A stretch of 50,715 nt of DNA from Pseudomonadota bacterium (GCA_021783175.1 JAJXUF010000015.1:1-50715), one strand, 5' to 3'. Positions 1 through 10,346 are shown, numbered from the stretch's first letter. A program made the numbers and translations. Notes: generated by a model not told the origin, from the letters alone.

Positions 1-127
1 CCGATCTAATCTCGAAGTGGTGCAGATCGACGCCGGTCGTAATCTGTTGCTGGTGAAGGGCGCCGTCCCCGGTCCCAAGGGTGCCGACGTAATGATTCGT
101 CCCGCCGTCAAGGCGCAGAAGAAATAG
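1..127 (+). CDS. rplC: 50S ribosomal protein L3 (3' end only)
   Basis: The window opens inside this gene; the first full codon is at base 2 and the stop is TAG at 125-127. The visible 41 residues include the tail motif [19 protein letters not shown], typical of the L3 C-terminus. L3 is an early-assembly 23S rRNA-binding protein near the peptidyl transferase centre. It lies directly upstream of rplD, the usual S10-operon order (rpsJ-rplC-rplD). The start and most of the protein are outside the window. Confidence 0.93.
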   Translation, partial: RSNLEVVQIDAGRNLLLVKGAVPGPKGADVMIRPAVKAQKK

Positions 128-139
128 GGTGCAGCAACG

Positions 140-763
140 ATGAAAGTCAGCGTCATGAATGAAGCCGGCGGCAAGGCCGCAGCCGACCTGGAGCTGTCCG
201 ACGCAGCGTTCGGTGTGCGCTTCAACGAGCCCCTGGTCCACCAGGTTGTGATTGCGTTTCAGGCCGGAGCGCGCACCGGAACGCGTGCGCAGAAGAACCG
301 TTCCGCAGTGGCCGGTGGCGCAGCCAAACCATATCGCCAGAAGGGTACCGGCCAGGCGCGTGCTGGTACCATCCGTAGCCCGCTGTGGCGCGGCGGCGGA
401 AAGGTATTCCCGTCATCACCGGACGAGAACTTCACCCAAAAGGTGAACAAGAAAATGCACCGCGCGGCGATGCGCGCCATACTGTCCGAACTGTTGCGCC
501 AGGAACGCCTGGTGGCAGTCGATGGATTTAAAGTGGAAGCACCCAAGACCAAGAGTCTGGTTGCAAAACTCAGCAAGCTCGGGGCTGTCGATGCCCTTAT
601 TGTGACGGACAACGCCGATGAGAACTTGCAACTGTCTGCGCGCAACCTGCACAAGGTCGATGTGCGCGCGGTGCAGCATGTTGATCCGCTCAGTCTGATC
701 CGCCACGAAAAGGTCATCATGACGGTATCGGCACTGAAGCGCTTTGAGGAGATGCTGGCATGA
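140..763 (+). CDS. rplD: 50S ribosomal protein L4
   Basis: 207 residues, close to the usual 200-210. The central basic loop (about residues 45-95, with [20 protein letters not shown]) is the L4 extension that reaches into the peptide exit tunnel. In Enterobacteria L4 also represses the S10 operon through its leader; that leader is outside this window, so the control cannot be checked here. The start ATG lies 12 bases after the rplC stop, and the end overlaps rplW by 4 bases (ATGA), which implies coupled translation. Confidence 0.98.
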   Translation: MKVSVMNEAGGKAAADLELSDAAFGVRFNEPLVHQVVIAFQAGARTGTRAQKNRSAVAGGAAKPYRQKGTGQARAGTIRSPLWRGGGKVFPSSPDENFTQKVNKKMHRAAMRAILSELLRQERLVAVDGFKVEAPKTKSLVAKLSKLGAVDALIVTDNADENLQLSARNLHKVDVRAVQHVDPLSLIRHEKVIMTVSALKRFEEMLA

Positions 764-1062
764 ACGAACAGGATCTGTATCACGTCATTCTGGCGCCGCA
801 TATTTCTGAGAAGAGCAGCCGCGTCGCGGACAAAAACCGTCAGTTCGTGTTCCGTGTGCGTCCCGATGCGACCAAACCCGCGATCAAGCAGGCGGTGGAA
901 AAGATGTTCAGCGTCGAGGTTGCCTCGGTTACGGTGACAAACACCAAGGGCAAGGTCAAGCGTCAGGGGCGGACTCCGGGACGGCGGCAAGACACGAAGA
1001 AGGCATATGTCCGGCTTAAAGCCGGCCACGACATTGAATTCGTTGGCGGCCAGGCGAAGTAA
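760..1062 (+). CDS. rplW: 50S ribosomal protein L23
   Basis: 100 residues, normal length. The N-terminus ([12 protein letters not shown]) and the basic loop around residues 65-80 ([20 protein letters not shown]) are typical of L23. The protein sits at the exit of the peptide tunnel and is the docking site for trigger factor and SRP. It overlaps rplD by 4 bases and is followed by rplB after 13 bases. Confidence 0.98.
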   Translation: MNEQDLYHVILAPHISEKSSRVADKNRQFVFRVRPDATKPAIKQAVEKMFSVEVASVTVTNTKGKVKRQGRTPGRRQDTKKAYVRLKAGHDIEFVGGQAK

Positions 1063-1075
1063 CGGGGACACATCA

Positions 1076-1912
1076 ATGGCAATTGTAAAAGTCAAACCTA
1101 CGTCCGCCGGTCGGCGCGCCCTTATCAAGGTGGTCAACCCTGAGTTGCACAAGGGGGCCCCATACGCCGGTCTCGTGGAAAAGAAATCGAAGATCAGCGG
1201 CCGCAACAACTATGGCCGCATCAGCGTGCGGCACCGCGGCGGTGGCCACAAGCGGCATTATCGCTTGGTTGATTTCCGACGCGATAAAGATGGCATTGCC
1301 GGCCATGTCGAGCGTCTCGAATATGATCCGAACCGCAGCGCCAATATCGCGCTCGTGCTGTACGCGGACGGGGAACGGCGCTACATCATCGCCCCCAAGG
1401 GCATAGGCGCGGGCAGCCGAGTGCTGTCCGGTGCCGACGCGCCGATTCAACCAGGCAATTGCCTGCCGCTACGTAATATCCCCGTGGGCAGCACGATTCA
1501 CTGTGTGGAGCTCAAGCAGGGCCGCGGTGCCCAGCTCGGGCGGTCGGCAGGCGCTGCGATACAGCTCGTCGCGCGCGAAGGCAGCTACGCACAGCTTCGC
1601 CTGCGTTCCGGTGAAGTGCGCAAGGTACATGTCGAATGCCGTGCCACCATCGGCGAAGTTGGCAATGCTGAGCATTCGCTGCGTAAGTTGGGCAAGGCCG
1701 GCGCAAGCCGTTGGCGTGGCATCCGGCCGACAGTGCGCGGAACGGCAATGAACCCGGTCGACCATCCGCATGGTGGTGGCGAGGGCCGCACCAAAGGTGG
1801 TCGTCACCCGGTGAGTCCGTGGGGCACTCCGACCAAGGGATACAAGACGCGCATGAACAAGCGTACCGACGGTATGATCGTTCGGCGTCGCAACAAGACG
1901 AGAGAGGCGTAA
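1076..1912 (+). CDS. rplB: 50S ribosomal protein L2
   Basis: 278 residues from the ATG at 1076, giving the family N-terminus [14 protein letters not shown]. An in-frame start at 1007 would add 23 residues that overlap rplW and do not belong to the family. A GGGG-type ribosome site lies just upstream. The C-terminal part carries the conserved [13 protein letters not shown] loop with the histidine implicated in peptidyl-transferase function. L2 is needed for subunit association and lies centrally in the S10 operon. Confidence 0.98.
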   Translation: MAIVKVKPTSAGRRALIKVVNPELHKGAPYAGLVEKKSKISGRNNYGRISVRHRGGGHKRHYRLVDFRRDKDGIAGHVERLEYDPNRSANIALVLYADGERRYIIAPKGIGAGSRVLSGADAPIQPGNCLPLRNIPVGSTIHCVELKQGRGAQLGRSAGAAIQLVAREGSYAQLRLRSGEVRKVHVECRATIGEVGNAEHSLRKLGKAGASRWRGIRPTVRGTAMNPVDHPHGGGEGRTKGGRHPVSPWGTPTKGYKTRMNKRTDGMIVRRRNKTREA

Positions 1913-1915
1913 ACC

Positions 1916-2194
1916 GTGGCACGTTCAATCAAGAAAGGACCTTTCGTTGACGCGCACCTGACCGCTAAGGTCGAGAAGGCGCGCGTCGAGGGCAGCAAAC
2001 GACCGGTCAAGACCTGGTCGCGTCGTTCCACGATTATGCCCGACTTCATCGGCCTGACGATTGCCGTGCACAACGGCAAACAGCATGTGCCGATTCTTGT
2101 CACGGAAAACATGGTTGGCCACAAGTTGGGCGAATTCGCGGCGACGCGGACGTTCAAAGGGCATACGGCCGATAAGAAGGCCACGACGGAGTAA
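1916..2194 (+). CDS. rpsS: 30S ribosomal protein S19
   Basis: 92 residues with a GTG start at 1916, three bases after the rplB stop. The start [15 protein letters not shown] and the motif [18 protein letters not shown] identify S19, which forms a complex with S13 in the head of the small subunit near the A and P site tRNAs. Length is normal. The very short spacing from rplB implies coupled translation. Confidence 0.98.
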   Translation: MARSIKKGPFVDAHLTAKVEKARVEGSKRPVKTWSRRSTIMPDFIGLTIAVHNGKQHVPILVTENMVGHKLGEFAATRTFKGHTADKKATTE

Positions 2195-2202
2195 TAGCCG
2201 CG

Positions 2203-2577
2203 ATGCAAGCATCCGCAATCCTCAGATTCACCCGCCTGTCACCGCAGAAAGGCCGGCTCATTGCAGATCAGATCCGTGGTCTGCCGGTCGAACGCGCCCT
2301 TGAGATCCTGCAGTTCAGCACGCGCAAGGCAGCATTGCCGGTGAAGAAGGTTCTGGAATCCGCGATTGCCAACGCCGAGCACAACGAAGGGGCTGATGTT
2401 GATGAGCTCAAGGTGCAGGCGGTGGAGATCAATGAAGGCCCGACGATGAAGCGCTTTCATGCGCGCGCCAAGGGCCGCGGCGTGCGGGTTCTGAAGCGCA
2501 CCAGCCACATCACCATCACGGTGTCGGATACGGCGAGCCGCAAGCCGGCCCGCAAGGCCAAGAAGGGGAGTAACTGA
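2203..2577 (+). CDS. rplV: 50S ribosomal protein L22
   Basis: 124 residues, about 14 more than the common 110-residue form because of a short basic C-terminal tail ([12 protein letters not shown]). The core motif [13 protein letters not shown] and the beta-hairpin with [12 protein letters not shown], which lines the exit tunnel and is the site of macrolide-resistance changes in other species, are intact. The stop overlaps the rpsC start by one base (TGATG). Confidence 0.98.
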   Translation: MQASAILRFTRLSPQKGRLIADQIRGLPVERALEILQFSTRKAALPVKKVLESAIANAEHNEGADVDELKVQAVEINEGPTMKRFHARAKGRGVRVLKRTSHITITVSDTASRKPARKAKKGSN

Positions 2578-3257
2578 TGGGACAGAAGATCAATCCTAAC
2601 GGGCTGCGTCTCGGGGTTATCCGCGACTGGACTGCCAAGTGGTATTCAGGCAGCAAGCATTATTCCGCCAACCTCGCCTCGGACATCATGCTGCGCGACC
2701 GGCTCAAGAAGAAGCTGGCACACGCGGCAGTGAGCACCATTGTCATCGAGCGTCCGGCGCAAAGCATCAACGTGACGGTGCATACCGCGCGTCCCGGAAT
2801 CGTGATCGGCAAGAAGGGCGAGGATATTGAGAAGCTGCGCCAGGAACTCACCCTGGCTGCCGGACAGCCGGTACATATTTCTATCGAGGAAGTACGTAAG
2901 CCCGAGCTCGACGCGTTGCTGGTTGCGGAAAATATTTGTCAGCAGCTGGAAAAGCGCATCATGTTCCGCCGCGCAATGAAGCGTGCGGTGACGAACGCCA
3001 TGCGTCTGGGTGCGCTCGGTATCAAAATCATGTGCGCTGGCCGCCTCAATGGCGCGGAAATAGCGCGCACTGAATGGTATCGCGAGGGACGCGTGCCGCT
3101 GCATACGCTGCGGGCCGACATCGACTACGGCGCGGCTGAAGCCCATACGACCTACGGCGTCATCGGCGTCAAGGTGTGGATATTCAAGGGCGAGATCCTG
3201 GACCGCTCGGAGCAAGCCCAGGTTGAGCCAGATTCTGCCAAAAAGGCAATGGCCTGA
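2577..3257 (+). CDS. rpsC: 30S ribosomal protein S3
   Basis: 226 residues. The start [18 protein letters not shown] is diagnostic. The KH domain is visible around residues 60-90 with the [15 protein letters not shown] motif, and the C-terminal domain has [23 protein letters not shown] sequence around residues 155-175. S3 sits at the mRNA entry channel and contributes to helicase activity. It is coupled to rplV by a one-base overlap. Confidence 0.98.
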   Translation: MGQKINPNGLRLGVIRDWTAKWYSGSKHYSANLASDIMLRDRLKKKLAHAAVSTIVIERPAQSINVTVHTARPGIVIGKKGEDIEKLRQELTLAAGQPVHISIEEVRKPELDALLVAENICQQLEKRIMFRRAMKRAVTNAMRLGALGIKIMCAGRLNGAEIARTEWYREGRVPLHTLRADIDYGAAEAHTTYGVIGVKVWIFKGEILDRSEQAQVEPDSAKKAMA

Positions 3258-3273
3258 GCACGGAGTAACTTAG

Positions 3274-3687
3274 ATGTTGCAGCCAAAACGAACTAAATTT
3301 CGCAAGCAGCACAAAGGTCGCAATCGCGGTGTCGCGACCCGCGGCAACAAGGTTAGCTTCGGTGAATTCGGCCTCAAGGCAACCACCCGCGGACGCGTCA
3401 CGGCACGCCAAATCGAAGCCGCGCGTCGCGCGCTGACACGCTCGATCAAGCGTGGTGGCCGTGTCTGGATCCGCATTTTCCCGGACAAGCCGATTTCGAA
3501 GAAGCCTCTTGAAGTGCGTATGGGCAGCGGCAAGGGCAATCCCGAGTACTGGGTCGCGGAAGTAAAGCCCGGTACCGTCCTATATGAGATGGAGGGAATT
3601 GGTGAGGCCGACGCCAGGAGCGCATTCAAACTCGCGGCGGCGAAGTTGCCGGTAAGAACGGCATTCGTGGGCCGGCAGTTGATCTGA
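3274..3687 (+). CDS. rplP: 50S ribosomal protein L16
   Basis: 137 residues, the usual length. The start [19 protein letters not shown] is typical. L16 binds near the A-site tRNA elbow and organises the peptidyl transferase centre. A conserved arginine region [19 protein letters not shown], which in E. coli carries a hydroxylated arginine, is present around residue 80. It follows rpsC after 16 bases and precedes rpmC by 11 bases. Confidence 0.98.
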   Translation: MLQPKRTKFRKQHKGRNRGVATRGNKVSFGEFGLKATTRGRVTARQIEAARRALTRSIKRGGRVWIRIFPDKPISKKPLEVRMGSGKGNPEYWVAEVKPGTVLYEMEGIGEADARSAFKLAAAKLPVRTAFVGRQLI

Positions 3688-3698
3688 CAGGTAGATAT

Positions 3699-3899
3699 AT
3701 GAAAGCCAAAGATATCCGAAACATGTCGGCGGAAGCCAGAACCCAGGAGCTGGACGGCCTGCTGAAGGAGCAGTTCAATCTGCGCATGCAGAAGGCGACC
3801 GGTCAGCTGGCAAACAACTCCAAGATGCGTAAGGTGCGGCGCGACATCGCGCGCATGCGTACGGTGCAGAATCAAAAAGGGGTAGCGGGCAATGAGTGA
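3699..3899 (+). CDS. rpmC: 50S ribosomal protein L29
   Basis: 66 residues, mostly alpha-helical. The start [18 protein letters not shown] and the motif [13 protein letters not shown] are typical of L29, a tunnel-exit protein next to L23. The end overlaps the rpsQ start by 8 bases, so the two are likely translationally coupled. Confidence 0.97.
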   Translation: MKAKDIRNMSAEARTQELDGLLKEQFNLRMQKATGQLANNSKMRKVRRDIARMRTVQNQKGVAGNE

Positions 3900-4158
3900 A
3901 GACGCACACACTGCGCGCAGCCTAAGCGGACGCGTGGTAAGCAGCAAGATGAACAAGACCATCACCGTCGAGATCGAACGCCGGGTGCCGCATCCGCTAT
4001 ACGGAAAATTCATCCGTCGCCGCACCAAGTTGCATGCGCACGATGAGAACAACGACTGTCAGGAAGGCGATCTGGTGCTGATCGAGGAATGCCGCCCCCT
4101 GTCCAAGACCAAGAGCTGGAAGCTGGTCAAAGTGCTGGAAAAGGCTGTCGCGGTCTAA
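3892..4158 (+). CDS. rpsQ: 30S ribosomal protein S17
   Basis: 88 residues with an OB-fold. The sequences [20 protein letters not shown] and [18 protein letters not shown] are typical of S17, a primary 16S rRNA binder. It is the last gene of the S10 operon in the E. coli arrangement, and here too a 102-base gap with a good promoter follows before rplN. Confidence 0.98.
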   Translation: MSEDAHTARSLSGRVVSSKMNKTITVEIERRVPHPLYGKFIRRRTKLHAHDENNDCQEGDLVLIEECRPLSKTKSWKLVKVLEKAVAV

Positions 4159-4176
4159 GTCCCGGCGCAAAACGGT

Positions 4177-4204
4177 TTGATGTAAAGCCAGAGAATGATA
4201 AAAT
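4177..4204 (+). promoter_or_regulatory. Sigma-70 promoter of the spc operon
   Basis: TTGATG at 4177-4182 and TAAAAT at 4199-4204, spaced by 16 bases, lie in the only sizeable gap of the S10-spc region, between rpsQ and rplN. The position equals that of the E. coli spc promoter, which starts transcription of rplN onward. The downstream leader is about 50 bases and contains a small CCGC/GCGG hairpin near 4211-4229. The boxes are seen; activity is inferred. Confidence 0.72.
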
Positions 4205-4260
4205 TAGCCGCTTTACCGCTGGATTGGCGGCGTAACGAGTTTGAGTGCGGAGTCTAGGTC

Positions 4261-4629
4261 ATGATTCAGATGCAGAGCATGTTGTCGGTGGCAGACAACA
4301 GCGGAGCCAAAACGGTGCAATGCATCAAGGTGCTGGGCGGATCCAAGCGCCGTTACGCAGGCATTGGTGACGTCATTAAGGTCAGCATCAAGGAAGCAAT
4401 CCCGCGTGGCCGCGTCAAGAAAGGCGATGTTTATGATGCCGTTATCGTGCGTACGCGCAAAGGTGTACGGCGGGCAGACGGATCCGTCATCCGCTTTGAT
4501 ACCAACGCCGCAGTGCTGCTGAATCCGCAGCACCAGCCAGTTGGAACGCGCATCTTCGGCCCTGTCACGCGCGAGCTGCGCACCGAGAAGTTCATGAAGA
4601 TCATTTCCCTTGCGCCGGAAGTGCTGTGA
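4261..4629 (+). CDS. rplN: 50S ribosomal protein L14
   Basis: 122 residues, normal length. The start [17 protein letters not shown] and the motif [17 protein letters not shown] identify L14, which contacts the small subunit at an intersubunit bridge and is the binding site of the silencing factor RsfS. It is the first gene of the spc operon, about 50 bases downstream of the predicted transcription start. Confidence 0.98.
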   Translation: MIQMQSMLSVADNSGAKTVQCIKVLGGSKRRYAGIGDVIKVSIKEAIPRGRVKKGDVYDAVIVRTRKGVRRADGSVIRFDTNAAVLLNPQHQPVGTRIFGPVTRELRTEKFMKIISLAPEVL

Positions 4630-4642
4630 GGGTGGGCGGATT

Positions 4643-4960
4643 ATGAACAAGATACGTAAAGGCGATCAGGTAATCATTCGTAAAGGCCGGGACAAGGGCA
4701 AGCGCGGAACCATTCTGCGCATGCTTCCGGAGAATCGTGTGCTGGTTGAGAACGTCAACATGGTCAAGCGTCACACGCGTCCGAATCCGAACAAGAATGT
4801 TACTGGCGGGATCATAGAAAAAGAGGCGCCCATTCACATTTCCAACGTGGCGCTTTACAACAGCGGCGCCAGCAAGGGCGAACGGGTTGGTTTCAAAGTG
4901 CTGGAAGATGGACGCAAGGTGCGCTTCTTCCGCGGCAGCGGCGAAGTCGCTGACATCTAA
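4643..4960 (+). CDS. rplX: 50S ribosomal protein L24
   Basis: 105 residues from the ATG at 4643. An upstream in-frame ATG at 4610 would overlap rplN and add a non-family extension, and a GGGTGGGCGG ribosome site precedes 4643. The KOW motif ([17 protein letters not shown]) lies at residues 6-22, followed by the conserved [15 protein letters not shown]24 is an assembly initiator that binds the 5' end of 23S rRNA. Confidence 0.97.
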   Translation: MNKIRKGDQVIIRKGRDKGKRGTILRMLPENRVLVENVNMVKRHTRPNPNKNVTGGIIEKEAPIHISNVALYNSGASKGERVGFKVLEDGRKVRFFRGSGEVADI

Positions 4961-4974
4961 CGGGTAAAGTCGCG

Positions 4975-5514
4975 ATGGCGAGATTGCAAGAATATTATCG
5001 AAAGACAGTGATGCCGGACCTGATTAAGAAGTTCGGGTACAAGAACCCGATGCAGGTACCGCGCATTACCCATATCACGCTCAACATGGGCGTGGGCGAA
5101 GCCTTGGCTGACCGCAAGGTGCTGGAGAATGCCATGGCCGATATGGAAAAGATTGCGGGCCAGAAACCGGTGATGACGCGCGCGCGCAAGTCCGTTGCGG
5201 CCTTCAAGGTGCGCGAAAACTGGCCCATCGGGTGCAAGGTAACCTTGCGTCGAAACCGCATGTACGAGTTTCTTGACCGCCTGATTACCATCGCAATTCC
5301 TCGGGTGCGCGATTTCCGCGGGCTGTCGGGGCGCTCCTTCGATGGTCAGGGCAACTACTCCATGGGCATCAAGGAGCAGATCATTTTCCCCGAGATCGAT
5401 TACGACAAGATTGATGCTCTTCGTGGCATGGACATTTCCATCGCGACCAGCGCGAAAACCGACGATGAAGCGCGTGCTTTGCTGCTCGCCTTCAATTTTC
5501 CGATCAAGAACTGA
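4975..5514 (+). CDS. rplE: 50S ribosomal protein L5
   Basis: 179 residues. The start [20 protein letters not shown] and the motifs [19 protein letters not shown] and [19 protein letters not shown] are typical. L5 binds 5S rRNA and contacts P-site tRNA and S13. It is in the usual spc order between rplX and rpsN. Confidence 0.98.
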   Translation: MARLQEYYRKTVMPDLIKKFGYKNPMQVPRITHITLNMGVGEALADRKVLENAMADMEKIAGQKPVMTRARKSVAAFKVRENWPIGCKVTLRRNRMYEFLDRLITIAIPRVRDFRGLSGRSFDGQGNYSMGIKEQIIFPEIDYDKIDALRGMDISIATSAKTDDEARALLLAFNFPIKN

Positions 5515-5521
5515 GGAAACC

Positions 5522-5827
5522 ATGGCAAAGAGATCAATGATTGTGCGCGACGAGAAGCGCAAGGCCCTGGTCGCCAAATACGCCAAGCGCCGTAGCGAGC
5601 TCAAGGCCATGATTTACGACATGAAGCTCGGCGACGAAGAGCGTTATCAGGCACAAATCCAGCTGCAGAAGTTGCCGCGCGACTCGAGCCGTAGCCGGAT
5701 CCGCAATCGTTGCGGCCTAACTGGACGTCCGCGTGGCTATTACCGCAAGTTTGGGCTGGGCCGCAACAAGTTGCGCGAAATCATGATGCGCGGCGAAGCG
5801 CCGGGCGTCGTCAAGGCGAGCTGGTAA
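5522..5827 (+). CDS. rpsN: 30S ribosomal protein S14, zinc-independent form
   Basis: 101 residues from the ATG at 5522, eight bases after the rplE stop, with an AGGAAAC ribosome site. The reading frame is open further upstream, but the family start is [13 protein letters not shown]. This is the long form without the CXXC pairs of the short zinc-binding S14. The conserved C-terminus [19 protein letters not shown] is intact. S14 completes the head of the 30S subunit. Confidence 0.98.
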   Translation: MAKRSMIVRDEKRKALVAKYAKRRSELKAMIYDMKLGDEERYQAQIQLQKLPRDSSRSRIRNRCGLTGRPRGYYRKFGLGRNKLREIMMRGEAPGVVKASW

Positions 5828-5859
5828 GGTCGCCGAGCAAGATACAGGAATAAGATCAT

Positions 5860-6255
5860 ATGAGCATGACTGACCCAATCGCCGACATGCTGACCTACAT
5901 TCGCAATGGCCAGGCAGCAGAGAAGATCGGCGTGCGCATGCCGTCTTCCAAGGTCAAGCAGGCAATCGCAAAGGTTTTGAAGGAAGAAGGCTACATTGAG
6001 GACTTCAGTGTCCAACAGGCTGGCAGCAAGCCGCTTCTGGAAATTCGCCTGAAGTACTACGCGGGACGCCCGGTTATAGAGCGAATCGACCGTGTCAGCA
6101 CACCCGGACGGCGCGAGTATCAAGGCAAGGACGATCTGCCGACCATATCCGGAGGTTTAGGTGTGGTGATCGTGTCGACGTCGCACGGCATCATGACCGA
6201 CCGAGCGGCTCGCAAGGCGGGGCTTGGCGGCGAAGTGCTGTGCGTGGTTTCTTGA
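5860..6255 (+). CDS. rpsH: 30S ribosomal protein S8
   Basis: 131 residues. The start [20 protein letters not shown] and the C-terminal [20 protein letters not shown] are typical. S8 is a primary 16S rRNA binder and, in E. coli, the translational repressor of the spc operon at the rplE site; I did not find a convincing copy of that target here. Confidence 0.98.
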   Translation: MSMTDPIADMLTYIRNGQAAEKIGVRMPSSKVKQAIAKVLKEEGYIEDFSVQQAGSKPLLEIRLKYYAGRPVIERIDRVSTPGRREYQGKDDLPTISGGLGVVIVSTSHGIMTDRAARKAGLGGEVLCVVS

Positions 6256-6268
6256 TAGGTGCCGAACA

Positions 6269-6802
6269 GTGTCCAGAATCGCGAAATATCCGGTTAGCAT
6301 CCCGAAGGGCGTAGAAGCCAAGCTCGCGGGCAGTATGCTGAGCATCAAGGGTCCCAAGGGGCAGCTGCAATACAGCGTGCATCCGCTGGTCAAGCTGGCG
6401 GTGAACGACGGATCAATGAGCTTTGAAGCAGCGGACGAATCCGCGCTTTCCAATGCCATGTCGGGCACAACACGCGCCCTGGTCAATAACATGGTGGCGG
6501 GCGTCAGCAAGGGGTTCGAGAAAAAGCTCACGATTATCGGTGTCGGCTATCGAGCGGCGATCCAGGGTAAGAAGCTCAACCTGTCGCTCGGTTATTCCCA
6601 CCCGGTGGTTTACTCCGTACCGGAAGGAATCACTGTCGAGACGCCGAGTCAGACCGAAATCGTCGTGCGCGGTGCGGACAAACAACTAGTTGGACAGGTG
6701 GCCGCGGAAATTCGCCGGTATCGCGAGCCGGAGCCGTACAAGGGCAAGGGCGTACGCTATAGCGACGAACATGTGGTTCGCAAAGAGGCGAAGAAGAAGT
6801 AG
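6269..6802 (+). CDS. rplF: 50S ribosomal protein L6
   Basis: 177 residues from a GTG at 6269, which gives the family start (M)[16 protein letters not shown]. An in-frame ATG at 6224 lies inside rpsH and would add 15 unrelated residues. The C-terminal motif [19 protein letters not shown] is diagnostic. L6 lies near the sarcin-ricin loop and the factor-binding site. Confidence 0.97.
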   Translation: MSRIAKYPVSIPKGVEAKLAGSMLSIKGPKGQLQYSVHPLVKLAVNDGSMSFEAADESALSNAMSGTTRALVNNMVAGVSKGFEKKLTIIGVGYRAAIQGKKLNLSLGYSHPVVYSVPEGITVETPSQTEIVVRGADKQLVGQVAAEIRRYREPEPYKGKGVRYSDEHVVRKEAKKK

Positions 6803-6836
6803 TTCCAGGATACCTTATTAGGCAGCGTAGCAAATT

Positions 6837-7190
6837 ATGAACAAGGCACAGGCACGCGCACGGCGCGTACACAAGACCCGGCAGAAGATTGCCATACTCA
6901 AGGCTGCGCGGTTGTGCGTGCATCGCACTCCTCGCCACATCTATGCCCAGGTAATCGATGCCACCGGCGGACGGGTTCTTGCCAGCGCGTCGACACTCGA
7001 GGCGGATGTGCGCAAGGAACTAAAATCAGGCGGCAATGTTACCGCTGCCGGGGCGATAGGAAAACGCATTGCCGAGAAGGCCAAAGCCGCGGGTGTTACA
7101 CGCGTGGCATTCGATCGTTCGGGCTTCAAGTATCATGGCCGTGTCAAGGCGCTGGCTGATGCGGCGCGCGAGAACGGTCTGGAATTCTGA
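6837..7190 (+). CDS. rplR: 50S ribosomal protein L18
   Basis: 117 residues. The basic N-terminus ([18 protein letters not shown]) and the C-terminal [19 protein letters not shown] are typical of L18, which binds 5S rRNA together with L5. It follows rplF after 34 bases and precedes rpsE by 11. Confidence 0.98.
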   Translation: MNKAQARARRVHKTRQKIAILKAARLCVHRTPRHIYAQVIDATGGRVLASASTLEADVRKELKSGGNVTAAGAIGKRIAEKAKAAGVTRVAFDRSGFKYHGRVKALADAARENGLEF

Positions 7191-7201
7191 GGGGTAGCAA
7201 C

Positions 7202-7708
7202 GTGGCAGATTTCGAAAATGAAGGACGTGGAGATAATCTCCAAGAGAAGCTGATCAGCGTTAATCGCGTTGCCAAGGTGGTCAAGGGCGGCCGGCAGTTC
7301 GGCTTTGCCGCCTTGACGGTCGTTGGCGATGGTGATGGACGCATCGGCATGGGCCAGGGCAAGGCGCGTGAAGTGCCGGTGGCTGTGCAGAAAGCCATGG
7401 ACGACGCGCGTCGCAACCTGGTCAAAGTGAGTCTCAGAAAGGGGACCTTGCATTACAAGACCACAGGTCGGCACGGCGCGGCCAAGGTCGTAATGCGCCC
7501 TGCCTCGGAAGGCACCGGAATCATTGCCGGAGGCGCGATGCGTGCGGTCTTTGAAGTAGTCGGTGTGAGCGATGTTCTCGCAAAATGCATCGGCTCGAGC
7601 AACCCGATTAATGTCGTTCGTGCCACGATCAAGGCACTGCGCTCCATCAACAATCCCGCCGAGATTGCTGCCAAACGCGGCAAGACGGTGGAGGAAATCA
7701 CCGGATAA
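7202..7708 (+). CDS. rpsE: 30S ribosomal protein S5
   Basis: 168 residues with a GTG start at 7202. The double-stranded RNA-binding fold is visible ([19 protein letters not shown], then [18 protein letters not shown]), followed by the C-terminal domain with [20 protein letters not shown]5 lines the mRNA entry and affects decoding fidelity. Length is normal. Confidence 0.98.
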   Translation: MADFENEGRGDNLQEKLISVNRVAKVVKGGRQFGFAALTVVGDGDGRIGMGQGKAREVPVAVQKAMDDARRNLVKVSLRKGTLHYKTTGRHGAAKVVMRPASEGTGIIAGGAMRAVFEVVGVSDVLAKCIGSSNPINVVRATIKALRSINNPAEIAAKRGKTVEEITG

Positions 7709-7719
7709 GGAGTTAGGCC

Positions 7720-7926
7720 GTGGCCAAAACCCAGAAAGCCGGCGCTGCCAAGAAACTGCGTGTCACGCTGGTGAAAAGCCCGTTTGGAACCGGCAAGCGC
7801 CACATGGCGTGTGTCAAAGGCCTCGGCTTGCGCCGAATTCGGCACTCCGTCGAGGTCGAGGACACAGCGGCCGTGCGTGGCATGATCAATAAAGTCTCCT
7901 ATATGGTGAAGTGCGAGGAAGCTTGA
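7720..7926 (+). CDS. rpmD: 50S ribosomal protein L30
   Basis: 68 residues with a GTG start at 7720, preceded by AAGGAG. The central motif [20 protein letters not shown] is typical. L30 is a small peripheral large-subunit protein, absent in some bacteria. It sits in the usual place between rpsE and rplO; the rplO start follows the stop by two bases. Confidence 0.97.
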   Translation: MAKTQKAGAAKKLRVTLVKSPFGTGKRHMACVKGLGLRRIRHSVEVEDTAAVRGMINKVSYMVKCEEA

Positions 7927-7928
7927 CG

Positions 7929-8363
7929 ATGCGCCTGAATACACTCAAACCCGCGCTCGGCGGCAAATCGAGCCCCAAACGCTTGGGACGTGGTGGCGGA
8001 TCGGGGCTCGGCAAGACTTCCGGTCGCGGACACAAGGGCCAGCGCGCGAGGGCCGGCGGCTATCATAAGGTAGGTTTCGAAGGCGGCCAGATGCCATTAC
8101 AACGCCGATTGCCGAAGCGTGGCTTTCGTTCCCCGACACGCGGCGACGTGGCCGAAGTTCGCCTCGGCTCATTGGCTAAGCTTGATGCCACGGTAATCGA
8201 TCTCGCGGTGCTGAAGGCCGCGAATATCATTGCGGATACGGCTTTGCGCGCCAAGGTGTTTCTCTCTGGCACTCTCGAGAAGCCGGTGACCTTGAAGGGT
8301 ATTGCCGCTACCAAGGGCGCGCTGGAAGCCATTACCCGCGCCGGGGGCAAGGTCGAGGCCTAA
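7929..8363 (+). CDS. rplO: 50S ribosomal protein L15
   Basis: 144 residues from the ATG at 7929 ([13 protein letters not shown]), two bases after rpmD. The Gly/Arg-rich N-terminal region ([21 protein letters not shown]) that threads through 23S rRNA is clear. The stop overlaps the secY ATG by one base (TAATG), linking a late assembly protein to the translocon gene as in most bacteria. Confidence 0.97.
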   Translation: MRLNTLKPALGGKSSPKRLGRGGGSGLGKTSGRGHKGQRARAGGYHKVGFEGGQMPLQRRLPKRGFRSPTRGDVAEVRLGSLAKLDATVIDLAVLKAANIIADTALRAKVFLSGTLEKPVTLKGIAATKGALEAITRAGGKVEA

Positions 8364-9712
8364 TGGCACGCACCGACGCACGTTCCGCTACCGGTCTGCT
8401 GGGGGGTAAGTTTACCGACCTCCGGCAGCGCATTTTTTTCGTCGTAGGAGCGTTGGTCGTATTCCGTATTGGTGCGCACATCCCGGTTCCGGGAATTAAC
8501 GCAGCGGCCTTGGATGCGCTGTTCAAACAGACCCAGGGTTCGATTGTCGACCTGTTCAACATGTTTTCCGGCGGTGCGTTGCGCAGGTTCTCCGTATTTG
8601 CCTTGGGCGTGATGCCCTATATTTCCGCATCAATCATTATCCAGTTGCTGTCGAGCGTAATTCCCAGTCTCGAAGAACTGAAGAAGGAAGGCGAGTCGGG
8701 TCGGCGAAAAATCACGCAATACACACGATATGCGACGGTGTTTCTGGCACTGTTCCAGGCCCTGGGGATCTCCATCGCCCTGCAAAGCCAGAGCGCCGGT
8801 GGTCTGCCGGTGGTCATCAATCCCGGCGTAGGGTTCGAGTTTATCTCTGTCGTCACGCTGGTAACCGGGACGATGTTTCTCATGTGGCTGGGCGAGCAGA
8901 TGACCGAGCGCGGGATCGGCAATGGCATGTCCATGATCATCTTCGCCGGCATCGTCGCCGGACTGCCGCGCGCTATCGGCAACACCCTGGAGCTGGCACG
9001 CACCGGGTCGTTCCAGCCGCTGTTTGTGCTGGTGCTATTCGTTATAGCGGTCGGAGTTACTGCCTTCGTCGTCTATGTCGAGCGCGGTCAGCGCCGCATC
9101 ACGGTGAATTACGCCAAGCGTCAACAGGGGCGGCGCATGTTCGCTGGGCAAACGAGCCATTTGCCGCTCAAAATCAACATGTCCGGCGTGATTCCGCCTA
9201 TCTTTGCGTCGAGTATCATTTTGTTCCCTGCGACGCTAGGCAGCTGGTTTGGGCGCACCAAAGGTATGGAATGGCTGCGAAACCTGGCCACCACACTGTC
9301 GCCCGGGCAGCCGATCTACGTGATCCTGTACGCTGCGGCGATCATTTTCTTTTGCTTTTTCTACACGGCGCTGGTGTTCAACCCGAAGGAAACTGCTGAG
9401 AACCTGAAAAAGTCAGGCGCCTTTATTCCCGGAATTCGCCCGGGTGACCAGAGCGCGCGCTATATCGACGGCGTCATGTCGCGTCTAACCCTGGCGGGTG
9501 CGTTATATGTCACCATCGTGTGCCTGCTGCCCGAGTTTCTGATCGTGAAATGGAACGTGCCGTTCTACTTCGGGGGCACTTCGCTGCTGATCATCGTGGT
9601 CGTGTGTATGGATTTCATGGCCCAGATGCAGGCGCATCTGATGTCACATCAGTACGAAAGCCTGCTAAAGAAGGCCAATCTAACCGGCGGCGGAATGGGA
9701 ATCTCGGGCTGA
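8363..9712 (+). CDS. secY: Protein translocase channel subunit SecY
   Basis: 449 residues with about ten hydrophobic segments. Family motifs include [14 protein letters not shown] near residue 36, [16 protein letters not shown] near residue 82, and the cytosolic loop [17 protein letters not shown] near residue 240. SecY forms the inner-membrane channel with SecE and SecG and receives proteins from SecA or the ribosome. It is coupled to rplO by a one-base overlap. Confidence 0.99.
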   Translation: MARTDARSATGLLGGKFTDLRQRIFFVVGALVVFRIGAHIPVPGINAAALDALFKQTQGSIVDLFNMFSGGALRRFSVFALGVMPYISASIIIQLLSSVIPSLEELKKEGESGRRKITQYTRYATVFLALFQALGISIALQSQSAGGLPVVINPGVGFEFISVVTLVTGTMFLMWLGEQMTERGIGNGMSMIIFAGIVAGLPRAIGNTLELARTGSFQPLFVLVLFVIAVGVTAFVVYVERGQRRITVNYAKRQQGRRMFAGQTSHLPLKINMSGVIPPIFASSIILFPATLGSWFGRTKGMEWLRNLATTLSPGQPIYVILYAAAIIFFCFFYTALVFNPKETAENLKKSGAFIPGIRPGDQSARYIDGVMSRLTLAGALYVTIVCLLPEFLIVKWNVPFYFGGTSLLIIVVVCMDFMAQMQAHLMSHQYESLLKKANLTGGGMGISG

Positions 9713-9768
9713 GCCGGAGAAAGAGTCCCAAAGTTGGGGAACTACGGTAATTTTTTGGAGTTTTAGAG

Positions 9769-9882
9769 ATGAAAGTTAGGGCGTCCGTAAAGAAGCTTTG
9801 CCGCAACTGCAAGGTTGTGCGGCGCAAGCGCGTTGTGCGCATTATCTGCTCAGATCCGACGCATAAGCAGCGTCAGGGTTGA
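9769..9882 (+). CDS. rpmJ: 50S ribosomal protein L36 (zinc-ribbon form)
   Basis: A 37-residue gene: [20 protein letters not shown] at the N-terminus, then a tail with [11 protein letters not shown]. The ribbon ligands C-x2-C and C-x4-H are all present, so this is the zinc-binding type. It has a TTTTGGAG ribosome site 10 bases upstream and lies between secY and rpsM as in E. coli. Confidence 0.95.
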   Translation: MKVRASVKKLCRNCKVVRRKRVVRIICSDPTHKQRQG

Positions 9883-9969
9883 GCGCGCATATCCATTGAT
9901 TTTTGCGCGTGGTGGCAGTACTCTTGCGGGTTTCCGCGCGCACGAAGTAACTTGTTGGAGATAGGCTGA
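9883..9969 (+). promoter_or_regulatory. Leader before rpsM, possible S4 control region
   Basis: An 87-base gap precedes the five-gene rpsM-rplQ group. TGCGCG at 9904-9909 can pair with CGCGCA at 9937-9942, and a GGAG ribosome site lies at 9957-9960. In E. coli the mRNA leader before rpsM forms a pseudoknot bound by S4 to repress this operon. A similar role is possible, but the E. coli fold is not evident by eye. Confidence 0.3.
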
Positions 9970-10326
9970 ATGGCCCGTATTGCAGGTATCAACATACCAA
10001 ATCACAAACATGTGGAGGTCGCGCTGACCTCCATATTCGGCATCGGCCGGCCGCGCGCGCGCCTGATTTGCACGGGCGCCGGTATCCCGATGACGACCAA
10101 AGTGAAGGATCTGACCGACGCAGAGGTCGACAAGCTGCGTCTCGAAGTTGCCAAGTTTACGGTCGAAGGCGATCTACGGCGCGCGGTGTCGATGAATATC
10201 AAGCGTCTTATGGACCTTGGTACCTACCGCGGCCTGCGCCACCGGCGCGGTTTGCCGCTGCGCGGACAGCGTACCCGTACTAACGCGCGTACCCGCAAGG
10301 GTCCGCGCAAGGCAGTCCGCAAATAA
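9970..10326 (+). CDS. rpsM: 30S ribosomal protein S13
   Basis: 118 residues. The start [21 protein letters not shown] and the C-terminal [20 protein letters not shown] are diagnostic. S13 forms intersubunit bridges with L5 and contacts P-site tRNA through its basic tail. It is the first gene of the alpha operon. Confidence 0.98.
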   Translation: MARIAGINIPNHKHVEVALTSIFGIGRPRARLICTGAGIPMTTKVKDLTDAEVDKLRLEVAKFTVEGDLRRAVSMNIKRLMDLGTYRGLRHRRGLPLRGQRTRTNARTRKGPRKAVRK

Positions 10327-10346
10327 TCTGATTTTCAGGAATTCGC

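Noticed and set aside
259..1209. 316-codon minus-strand frame across rplD-rplW-rplB
   Set aside because: It is opposite three certain ribosomal genes and has no motifs.
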